Source: an uncultured Bacteroidota bacterium
GTDB lineage: Bacteria > Bacteroidota > Bacteroidia > Bacteroidales > P3
NCBI GenBank assembly: GCA_900546465.1
Contig: URCX01000020.1
Coordinates: 1-17,723, forward strand
DNA: 17,723 bases
Reading direction: 5' to 3'
A program made the translations under genes and the position numbers. Within the stretch, counting starts at the first letter, position 1. Each line of letters opens with the position of its first letter. Of the stretch, positions 6,644-13,193 are shown piece by piece. The notes below the pieces were generated by a model. That model searched no databases and was not told where the DNA came from. It saw only the letters and a list, made by a program, of their open reading frames with translations.

Positions 6644-9590
6644 ATCTTTGTTTTGTATTCATATTAACCCTTCTGCATGTCTTTGCAGGAGGGTTTTGCT
6701 ATTGTTCTTTTTGCTCTTTTCACATAATCTTTACGCTCAATACAGTGTAAGTGCGAATGATGATAATGCCATCAAGTGGAGGCAAATTCGGACAAAGAGT
6801 TTCCGTTTGGTCTATCCGGATTTCTACGAGGACGATGCACAAAAGTTAGCAAGAATTCTCGATACCGTAAGCCTGCACATAGGCAACAGCCTCGGTACAG
6901 AGTCTCCGCATATTCCCATATTGATTCACACCAACGGCAGTAAGTCTAACGGTCTTTTGGTCTGGGCTCCCAAAAGAATGGAGTTTTGGACAACCCCTCC
7001 GCCCGACCATTATGCCTATCCGTGGTCTTGGCAGTTGGCTTTGCATGAATACCGTCATGCCTGCCAAATGCAGGCTTTGAATAAGGGTATAAGCAAGGCT
7101 CTGAACACCGTTTTCGGAGAGCATATACTCGGAGCACTTTCCGGATTGCTTGTTCCGCTCTGGTTCATGGAAGGAGATGCCGTTGTGGCAGAAACAGCCA
7201 TGTCGCCAACAGGCAGAGGGCATACTCCGGAATACAAAATGCTTTTCAAAGCTCAGCTTTTGGAGAAAGGTGCATACAAGTTCGACAAAGCCAAACTCGG
7301 CTCCCGCAGGGATTATATCCCCAATCAATATGTTTTCGGTTACTATATGACTGCATTCTCCCGCAGTATTTACGGCAGAGATGTCTTTGCCGATGTATTG
7401 GAAAGCACTGCCAAACAATGGTGGAGGGGAGCATGGTTTTCCAAAGCGGGCAATCATTCCTATTCAGACAGTCATGTATATGAACAACTGACCGATTCCC
7501 TTATGAGTGTATGGGAAAGCGAAAGAAAGAAATGGAAAGAAAAAGAGACTAAATCCCCCATAGAGGAAATAGAAATCCGCAAAAAGCATTATACCAATTA
7601 CAAAAACCCGATACAGATAGGGCAGGACAGTATAATAGCACTGCAATCGAGCAGCTTCGAACTTCAATCCCTTGTTTTGATTACAAAAGGCAAGGTTCAC
7701 AAACTGCGTTCTTTGCCATACTTGAAGCACTCTTACTTCGATTATAAGGACGGAAAAGTTTTGTATTGTCAGGAAGCTGCCAACCAACGTTGGGGACAGC
7801 AGAACAATTCCGACATAATAGAGTATGATATAAAGAAAAAGAAATACAGTTTCGTAACCTCGGAAGCCATATTCTTCAATCCGGTTTACAATCCCGTCGA
7901 TAAAAATCTCATAGCCGCAATAGAAACCGACCAAAAGGACAATCAAAGTCTCGTTATTCTAAGTCCCAACAATAAATTTCTCTATACCAAGAATGTCCTT
8001 CAAAAGAACAAAAATCAATATATCGCTTCCATCGGCTATGAACAGGATGTGGCATTTTCCTATCCTTGTTGGAGCGAAGACGGAACTTCATTATACGTCA
8101 TAGAAACCTCCGTTTATGGCAAGTGCATAGCAAAATATGATATTGCAACAGGAGAAAGAACACTTGTAAAACCGTCTTCATACGATGATATAAGCCGCCT
8201 GCAAGCCCGAAACGACAGATTATACTTCATAAAGGACGTAAAAGGGAAGTATGAACTCGTAAGCATGAGCCTTGAAAGCGGAGAATGCACAGTGGATAGC
8301 GATACCGAATACGGAATAAGCAGTTACTGTATAAACGAAACGCCCTTTCATTTTACGGAAAGGGGCAAATATTTTGATGAAACGGCAAAAGAGCAGAACA
8401 GAAAAGCCGATTTGATTCTTTCAAGCTATAATTCCGATGGTTTCCGTTTGGTAAGAAGCAAAGCAATGGCTCAGCCCTCGGATTTGAACGAGCCTAATCC
8501 CGAACCGCTTTTTGTTTCCGATTTAAGGAAAGAGGAAGGCTTCATTTTGGACAGCTCCATAATAAACGATACAATGGCAGTTTACGAAAGCAAACCATAC
8601 TCAAAAACGGCACATCTTTTCAACTTCCACTCTTGGGCACCGTTTTTCATGAATGTTACCAAACAGGATTTGGGCATAGGGGTGAGCTTCTTCTCTCAAA
8701 ACCTGCTCTCTACCTCCGTATTGCAGTTAGGTTACAAATACAATCCACAGGATATAAAGCACGAACTATACCTGACTTATAATTACAGTGGTTTCTATCC
8801 CATATTCGATATAGAGACAAACTATAAAATGCGTTCCCTGCTTCTTTCAAGCGATACCACCGATTTATATGCACAATGGAACGAATGGATGAGCGGATTA
8901 AACATAACATTGCCATATACATGGAACACACAACGCACAGTCAACAAGATAAGCCTTATTGCCAACTACTCATTCCGTAAACTCGTACCTCGCAAACTGA
9001 TAAACCCGCATAAGGAATTCAGAATACTCGATTTGTTTAACACTTTCGGTCTCGGCTTTCGTTTAAGCATGCTTTCCGCACAAGCATATAACGACATAGT
9101 ACCCTCATGGGGTGAAATCCTCAAATTGAATTACAAAACCACACTTACCTCCAACCCTGCCGAATACCTCTCATTCAGTTCCACAACCTACATACCCTTT
9201 ATCTTTAAGAACCAAAGCATTCAATTCACCTTCAATTACCAGAAAAATGCCCCCGAAATATATTATTTCCCCAATGAAATAGCCTTCACCAAAGGTGTTT
9301 ACAACCAATATCCTGCCGAATACCGCGGCATATCCGTCGCATTATACACCCCTCTGTGCTATCCAGACCTCCGTATAGGAGCAATACTCTATTGCAAACG
9401 CATAACTGCCGCACCATTTTACGAACAAGGCTCTTTCGACAAGACAATAAAACGCTCCATAGGCAGCGATATAAGCCTCAATCTTCACCTTTTAAGAATA
9501 CAAACAGCAGTCGAAATGGGCTTTCGCTTCGGTTATCTGCCCGAAAGCAAAGAAACCTTCTTCAACCTGCTTTTCTCCTTGGATTTATAA
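6627..9590 (+). CDS. Exported HExxH metalloprotease-like protein with propeller-like and barrel-like regions
   Basis: A 987-residue envelope protein of no family I can name. Residues 1-37 look like a signal peptide (RR, the hydrophobic run VLLLFFLLF, then LYA before Gln38). Residues 40-310 resemble a gluzincin protease: HEYRH at 140-144, and WFMEGDAVVAE with Glu182 as likely third zinc ligand. Residues about 310-640 have repeating short beta-rich segments with many aromatic and polar residues, as in TolB/PD40-type propellers (inference). The last 300 residues consist of alternating aromatic strands and end in FFNLLFSLDL, as in outer-membrane barrels. The only usable ATG overlaps pepD by 17 bases; a start after the RR pair would lose the charged n-region. 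No lipobox is seen. The substrate is unknown. It may be cotranscribed with ispE and pepD. Confidence 0.85.
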   Translation: MFLRSKSLFCIHINPSACLCRRVLLLFFLLFSHNLYAQYSVSANDDNAIKWRQIRTKSFRLVYPDFYEDDAQKLARILDTVSLHIGNSLGTESPHIPILIHTNGSKSNGLLVWAPKRMEFWTTPPPDHYAYPWSWQLALHEYRHACQMQALNKGISKALNTVFGEHILGALSGLLVPLWFMEGDAVVAETAMSPTGRGHTPEYKMLFKAQLLEKGAYKFDKAKLGSRRDYIPNQYVFGYYMTAFSRSIYGRDVFADVLESTAKQWWRGAWFSKAGNHSYSDSHVYEQLTDSLMSVWESERKKWKEKETKSPIEEIEIRKKHYTNYKNPIQIGQDSIIALQSSSFELQSLVLITKGKVHKLRSLPYLKHSYFDYKDGKVLYCQEAANQRWGQQNNSDIIEYDIKKKKYSFVTSEAIFFNPVYNPVDKNLIAAIETDQKDNQSLVILSPNNKFLYTKNVLQKNKNQYIASIGYEQDVAFSYPCWSEDGTSLYVIETSVYGKCIAKYDIATGERTLVKPSSYDDISRLQARNDRLYFIKDVKGKYELVSMSLESGECTVDSDTEYGISSYCINETPFHFTERGKYFDETAKEQNRKADLILSSYNSDGFRLVRSKAMAQPSDLNEPNPEPLFVSDLRKEEGFILDSSIINDTMAVYESKPYSKTAHLFNFHSWAPFFMNVTKQDLGIGVSFFSQNLLSTSVLQLGYKYNPQDIKHELYLTYNYSGFYPIFDIETNYKMRSLLLSSDTTDLYAQWNEWMSGLNITLPYTWNTQRTVNKISLIANYSFRKLVPRKLINPHKEFRILDLFNTFGLGFRLSMLSAQAYNDIVPSWGEILKLNYKTTLTSNPAEYLSFSSTTYIPFIFKNQSIQFTFNYQKNAPEIYYFPNEIAFTKGVYNQYPAEYRGISVALYTPLCYPDLRIGAILYCKRITAAPFYEQGSFDKTIKRSIGSDISLNLHLLRIQTAVEMGFRFGYLPESKETFFNLLFSLDL
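6666..6697 (+). terminator. Terminator-like hairpin after pepD, inside the next gene
   Basis: A 12-bp stem with one G-U pair, AACCCTTCTGCA (6666-6677) with TGCAGGAGGGTT (6684-6695), encloses a 6-base loop 22 bases after the pepD stop. The 3' side is T-rich (TTGCTATTGTTCTTTTT) but lacks an uninterrupted T run. It lies in the signal-peptide codons of the next gene, so it may act as a partial terminator or attenuator. Confidence 0.5.
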
Positions 9591-9779
9591 AGCATGAACA
9601 AAATTGTATCGGTCTGAGTTTTATTCTCTACTTTTTAATGCCATTTCTCTTTCTTTCTTATCTTTATCCCTCTCTTGTAAATGTAGTATCAGTGGTCATT
9701 ATCCGAAGAATTGCCCTTTATTTGTAGATAAGTAATGGTGCTTTTCGGTAGCAGAAATCGCTTTTAACTTTTTTTTAAC

Positions 9780-9810
9780 TTGGAGACTGCCGATATTTGT
9801 TGTATATTCG
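9780..9810 (+). promoter_or_regulatory. Promoter of the lipoprotein gene
   Basis: TTG at 9780-9782, 20 bp, then TATATTCG at 9803-9810, which matches TAnnTTTG at seven of eight positions. Transcription would start near 9817, giving a leader of about 160 bases before the lipoprotein start. Confidence 0.6.
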
Positions 9811-9833
9811 CAGCGTTGTAATTGGAAACAAAT

Positions 9834-9929
9834 ATGACACTGATTGAATACATAGGATTATATTCTTTATGGGTCTGCAAGGCGGGACTCTTTATTGTAT
9901 TGTCCTGCCGCCTAAACTCGGGGAAATAA
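9834..9929 (+). CDS. Possible 31-residue leader ORF
   Basis: An ATG 23 bases after the -7 box opens a frame of 31 codons ending in TAA: MTLIEYIGLYSLWVC, then KAGLFIVLSCRLNSGK. The peptide is hydrophobic with interspersed aromatics and two cysteines, and could be a small membrane peptide. It stops 51 bases before the lipoprotein gene. The hairpin at 9881-9909 lies inside its second half, so translation of the ORF would open that structure. There is no clear ribosome binding site, but that is normal here. It may also be a chance frame in a structured leader. Confidence 0.35.
   Translation: MTLIEYIGLYSLWVCKAGLFIVLSCRLNSGK
9881..9909 (+). promoter_or_regulatory. Hairpin in the lipoprotein leader
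   Basis: GGCGGGAC (9881-9888) pairs with GTCCTGCC (9902-9909) over 8 bp with one G-U pair and a 13-base loop. No T tract follows, so it is not an intrinsic terminator. It lies between the promoter and the gene at 9981, in otherwise AT-rich sequence. Confidence 0.5.
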
Positions 9930-9980
9930 AATTTTAATCGTTATTTACGTCTGATAGCAGACATCAAAAGAAATAATAAT

Positions 9981-10433
9981 ATGAAAAATATCAATAAAAA
10001 GATTGCGATTTTGCTTGCCGCTTCAATGGCAGTACCTTTTGTATTTACCTCATGTGAGGAGAATGATGATGAAAAGTTCAATGTTCCTGTTGCTTCGAGT
10101 AAACAGGCTGCTCCGGAAGTAACTTTTGATCTTTATTCGTCAATTCCTAATTACAACGAAATACTTCTGTATAATCATATCTGTCACCTGCATAAGTATG
10201 CTCAAGGATTGGTTTTTTATTATGACGAAGACGGTCATTTGGTAGCCAAGGAAAACACTTTTATGTTCAAGAAAGATAAGAAACCTGACTTTGAGACACC
10301 TGATAAGGAGTTGTACTATAAATGGGTTGATGAAAAGGTTAAGGAAGGTTATGCTGTAACTACCGTATATGATGAAAAGACCAAGACTTACTGCGGTTGG
10401 TTGTCTCCGAAACCTGCCGAGGTTAAACCATAA
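9981..10433 (+). CDS. Small lipoprotein of unknown function
   Basis: A 150-residue protein with a lipoprotein signal peptide: MKNINKKIAILLAASMAV, then VFTSC with the lipidated cysteine at position 25. The residues after the cysteine are EENDDE, and acidic residues here resemble the lipoprotein export signal known in Bacteroidetes, which would favour surface exposure (inference). The mature part is hydrophilic, rich in Lys, Asp and Tyr, with possible short strands such as GLVFYYDEDGHLVAKENTF and a C-terminal TKTYCGWLSPKPAEVKP. I recognise no domain. It is transcribed alone, from the promoter at 9780-9810 to the strong terminator at 10482-10527. Confidence 0.85.
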   Translation: MKNINKKIAILLAASMAVPFVFTSCEENDDEKFNVPVASSKQAAPEVTFDLYSSIPNYNEILLYNHICHLHKYAQGLVFYYDEDGHLVAKENTFMFKKDKKPDFETPDKELYYKWVDEKVKEGYAVTTVYDEKTKTYCGWLSPKPAEVKP

Positions 10434-10450
10434 GACAACAAAACCAAGTA

Positions 10451-10468
10451 TCGCTCTTGTTTGAGCGA
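10451..10468 (+). repeat. Short hairpin downstream of the lipoprotein gene
   Basis: TCGCTC (10451-10456) and GAGCGA (10463-10468) form a 6-bp stem with a 6-base loop between the stop codon and the main terminator. It could protect the 3' end of the mRNA, but has no T tract. Confidence 0.4.
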
Positions 10469-10481
10469 TTGAAACAACTGC

Positions 10482-10527
10482 GGCACTTGCTCCAAATGCC
10501 AAAATACTCGGAGCAAGTGCCTTTTTT
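10482..10527 (+). terminator. Strong intrinsic terminator of the lipoprotein gene
   Basis: A perfect 12-bp stem, GGCACTTGCTCC (10482-10493) with GGAGCAAGTGCC (10510-10521), has a 16-base loop and six T residues (10522-10527). The minus strand has no T run after it, so it serves the plus-strand gene. Confidence 0.92.
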
Positions 10528-10617
10528 ATTTTTGCAATTTCCGGTATTTTGTTTCATTTTGCCCTTTCATGATGAATGAATCGGTGCTTTGCTTTTGTAA
10601 ATTCGGCAAAACTGCAA

Positions 10618-11391
10618 TCAGAACTGTATATTGAGGGTAAGACCTATGCTTTTGTTATTGGCGAAAGGGTTTATGCTGCCGGTGAGGGCAGGTTTGCGAA
10701 AGAGCTTGAGGCGTTTTTGTAAGAGTTGTTTGAGGTATGGGGCAAAGAGTATGGCAAGGCGTGCGGAGAGTATGCCTACGCCGGCTCCGCAGAGGACGTC
10801 TCCAAACCAGTGTTTGTTGTTATAAATCCGTCCGAAACCTACTGTGGTGGCGAGGGTGTAGGCTGCAATTCCGTAAAGGGGTGATGTATCCCAATAGTAA
10901 TGTCTTATGAGTTCGGCAGATACGAAAGCGGTGGCTGTATGTCCGGAGGGAAAGGTATTAAAGGCTGATGAGTCGGGACGCAGTTGCCGAAAATTGTCTT
11001 TTATGCAAAGAACGGTGGATGCCATAAAGCCGTAGGCAAGTGTGAAAGAGAGCAATCTGTCCATGGGATCTCCTTTTGCTTTCACCTTGCTTGCTTCCAA
11101 TGTAAGGAATGCGGCTGCGGGAAGGTATTGCATGAAATCGTCTGCTTTTGTATTGCCTATATTGATGCCTTGAACCCTGTTGCTTATACCTTGATTGAAG
11201 TTTTGCAGAGGGCTTGCAAAATGAGAAAGCGAGCCGTATGCTATCAGTGCCGTCGGAAGGAGCAGAAGTGCTGCTTGTTTGCGATTTTCTTTCATTCTTT
11301 CTTCATGTGAGCCTTGCGAATGCAGGCTTTGATGAAGCAGACAGACTATAAGAAAAGGTATTATGATGTATATGCTTCGCTTTCTCTTCAT
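10618..11391 (-). CDS. PAP2 family phosphatase
   Basis: A 257-residue membrane phosphatase of the PAP2/acid phosphatase superfamily. All three catalytic motifs are present: KDNFRQLRP (Lys131, Arg138, Pro139), PSGHT (148-152, His151) and GFGRIYNNKHWFGD (Arg188, His194, Asp198). The N terminus has a hydrophobic segment (residues 7-20, possibly a signal peptide) and further helices around 40-56, 90-100, 112-130 and 173-185. Such proteins act on lipid phosphates at the periplasmic face, for example undecaprenyl diphosphate or lipid A phosphates; the sequence does not tell which. The C terminus (SIGLTLNIQF) is not typical of the core fold. It lies 56 bases after the MFS gene on the same strand and is probably cotranscribed. 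I see no terminator after its stop. Confidence 0.9.
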   Translation of the reverse strand: MKRKRSIYIIIPFLIVCLLHQSLHSQGSHEERMKENRKQAALLLLPTALIAYGSLSHFASPLQNFNQGISNRVQGINIGNTKADDFMQYLPAAAFLTLEASKVKAKGDPMDRLLSFTLAYGFMASTVLCIKDNFRQLRPDSSAFNTFPSGHTATAFVSAELIRHYYWDTSPLYGIAAYTLATTVGFGRIYNNKHWFGDVLCGAGVGILSARLAILFAPYLKQLLQKRLKLFRKPALTGSINPFANNKSIGLTLNIQF

Positions 11392-11447
11392 TGTTTTGTA
11401 TGCTATCTTTGCGTTTATGTTTTCTTATCGGCTTCGGATTTTCGTTT

Positions 11448-12635
11448 TCATGCCTTTTTTGCCGACATCTTTTCGTGTTTAAGGCAGAGAAGAGAGGCTG
11501 TGAGGCAGAGCAATCCGCCGATGGTGAGTGTCAAGGAGCTGCTCAATGCCATATTTCCCAAGCCTACGAGTGGCGAAACTATTGCTCCCATTACAAATCC
11601 GCAACTTCCCAATGCCGCTGCTCCGCAACCGACGTTTTCTCCGGCGGCGTCTAATGTCTTGGCATTGGAAACGGGTTGCAAAAGCCCGAAAGAGAACATG
11701 CAAATACAGAACGATGCTTCGACAAGCAATACATTTGTTTGCAAAAGCAGGCTTGCCATGCAGATAAGCGTGCTTGCGAATATGGAAATGCCGCCTGCCA
11801 AAAGGCTTACTCTGTCCGAGAGATGTGTTCCGAGCATACAACCTGCCGTTATGCCTATTGCATTGAGGGCAAAGCAGAGGCTGAATTGCATGGGACTGAG
11901 TGAGTAGATACTTTGCAGTATAAAGGGCGAGCAGGCTATGTATGCGAACAGAACCATGGAGGAAAACGTGAATACGGAGATATAAAGCAAATAGGTTTTG
12001 TTGCGGAAGAGTTTGGCGTATGCCGCAAAACTGCCGACAATACCGTGTTTGTTGCGTCTGTGCAGTGGAAGGCTTTCTCGTGTTCCTATTGCAAGCAGAA
12101 GCATAAGCAGTCCGTATGCCAATAAGACCGCAAAGATATTCTTCCATGTGCCTACGCTCATTATAAACCCTCCCAAAACGGGTGCCAGAACAGGTGCTAT
12201 GCCGTTGACTGCCGATATCATACCGAGGAAACGCTTTAATTCCTTGCCGGAATAAAGGTCTGCGGATATGCTTCGAGCTATGACTATTCCGCCGGAGGCA
12301 CTCATGCCTTGGAAGAGGCGCGAGAGATTGAAAAGATGTACACTCGGAGAGAGTATGCAGAAAATGCTTGTAATGATAAAAAGAATAAGTGTCAGCAAAA
12401 GCACGTTTCTTCTGCCGAAGCGGTCGCTTACGGGTCCTATGAACAGTTGCCCCGTTGCCAAACCGAGCATGCTCATGGTGAGACTCATTTGCACGAGAGC
12501 GTCAGGGGATTTGAAATAAGCCGCAAGGGAAGGTAATGCGGGCAAATAGAGGTCTGTTACAAAGGGGGCGAAGGCTGTAAGCAGTCCGAGTGTTATCAAG
12601 AGATGGTTCTTTGTGTTTTGTGTCTTTGAATTCAT
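11448..12635 (-). CDS. MFS exporter, Bcr/CflA family
   Basis: A 395-residue, 12-helix inner-membrane transporter of the major facilitator superfamily, drug:H+ antiporter type. Diagnostic features are TDLYLPALPSL in helix 1 (about 27-37), motif A GPVSDRFGRR (67-76) between helices 2 and 3, and RLFQGMSASGGIVIARS in helix 4, as in Bcr/CflA proteins that export bicyclomycin, chloramphenicol and other compounds. Length matches the family (about 390-410). The true substrate cannot be read from sequence. The ATG at 12633-12635 follows an A-rich leader. No convincing -33/-7 promoter is seen upstream, although the unusual tandem motifs at 12841-12917 lie about 200 bases away. It is followed by the PAP2 gene. 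Confidence 0.93.
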   Translation of the reverse strand: MNSKTQNTKNHLLITLGLLTAFAPFVTDLYLPALPSLAAYFKSPDALVQMSLTMSMLGLATGQLFIGPVSDRFGRRNVLLLTLILFIITSIFCILSPSVHLFNLSRLFQGMSASGGIVIARSISADLYSGKELKRFLGMISAVNGIAPVLAPVLGGFIMSVGTWKNIFAVLLAYGLLMLLLAIGTRESLPLHRRNKHGIVGSFAAYAKLFRNKTYLLYISVFTFSSMVLFAYIACSPFILQSIYSLSPMQFSLCFALNAIGITAGCMLGTHLSDRVSLLAGGISIFASTLICMASLLLQTNVLLVEASFCICMFSFGLLQPVSNAKTLDAAGENVGCGAAALGSCGFVMGAIVSPLVGLGNMALSSSLTLTIGGLLCLTASLLCLKHEKMSAKKA

Positions 12636-12840
12636 ATTACGATTGTTTTATTTTTTTATTTGGCGTTCATTATTCGTATAGAAGAAAAATCGGAACGCTC
12701 TTTCGATTTTTCTTCTTTTGATTTCAGGGAAGATTTTCTCGTATTTACTCCTATGAAACAAGGTTTTACAAGATTATTTTGCAGCTCTGTTGATAAGATT
12801 TCGCCATGTTGTTTTTGCAAAACGAAACATGTGGAAATTC

Positions 12841-12917
12841 AAACGCCCTTTTGTTGTGATTGAAACGGCCTTTTGATTTTTTCTTTCGGCCTTTTGGTTT
12901 TCTGAAACGGCGTTTTA
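12841..12917. repeat. Four imperfect tandem units, period 21-22 bp
   Basis: The cores AAACGCCCTTTTG (12841), AAACGGCCTTTTG (12863), TTTCGGCCTTTTG (12884) and AAACGGCGTTTTA (12905) start 22, 21 and 21 bases apart. The spacers are T-rich. Each core is a GC centre flanked by A and T runs. The regular spacing is about two helical turns. No terminator-like arrangement is formed. Confidence 0.6.
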
Positions 12918-13151
12918 GTTTTTCCGATATGAAATCATCGGAAATTTGCTTTGCAGTCCTGCCTGTCGTTTCCTTGTTTCAAGGAAAAACATACGGGAAA
13001 AGGGAAAGGAAATCTGTGTTCCTCTCTTGGGAAAATATCAATCGTAGAGAAGGCTCAGGGATTTTATCGCCAAGGCTTCTGCTCTTTCAAAAATGAAATG
13101 CTCATTGTGGGTTACACAGTTGTAGAAAATGCTTCTCAAATGTTTCATTTG

Positions 13152-13180
13152 AAATAAAGGGACGGGGTGTTGCCCCGCCC
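13152..13180 (-). terminator. Probable terminator of glyS
   Basis: On the minus strand, GGGCGGGG, a CAACA loop and CCCCGTCCC form a GC-rich stem with one bulged base, followed by TTTATTTC. It begins about 14 bases after the glyS stop codon. The T tract is interrupted once. Confidence 0.72.
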
Positions 13181-13193
13181 TGTTCCCATATCG

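Larger units (their letters stand above)
9591..9980 (+). other. Intergenic region with promoter and leader
   Basis: Positions 9591-9775 are AT-rich with no gene, hairpin or terminator that I can support. From 9776 the region holds a promoter (9780-9810), a possible 31-codon ORF (9834-9929) and a hairpin (9881-9909), all upstream of the lipoprotein gene at 9981. Confidence 0.6.
12636..13193. other. Intergenic region between glyS and the MFS gene
   Basis: About 560 bases with no gene I can support; the open frames from 12660, 12860 and 12951 are short and low-complexity. It contains an imperfect hairpin CATGTT...AACATG (12805-12831), four tandem AT-flanked GC motifs (12841-12917), a 7-bp inverted repeat TCAAATG/CATTTGA (13136-13152) and the glyS terminator (13152-13180). 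No consensus promoter for the MFS gene was found. Confidence 0.6.

Noticed and set aside
6846..7457. Open frame of 203 codons on minus
   Set aside because: It lies fully within the metalloprotease-like gene, whose frame carries clear motifs; composition is that of an antisense shadow.
11404..11411. TATCTTTG, an exact -7 match on plus
   Set aside because: No TTTG at the -33 position and no plus-strand gene follows; it lies in the gap between the MFS and PAP2 genes.
11314..11907. Open frame of 197 codons on plus
   Set aside because: It overlaps the 3' half of the MFS gene and the start of the PAP2 gene, both supported by family motifs on the other strand.
12841..12917. Possible CRISPR array
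   Set aside because: Units are only 21-22 bases, imperfect and mostly T-rich, with no unique spacers of normal length and no cas genes.
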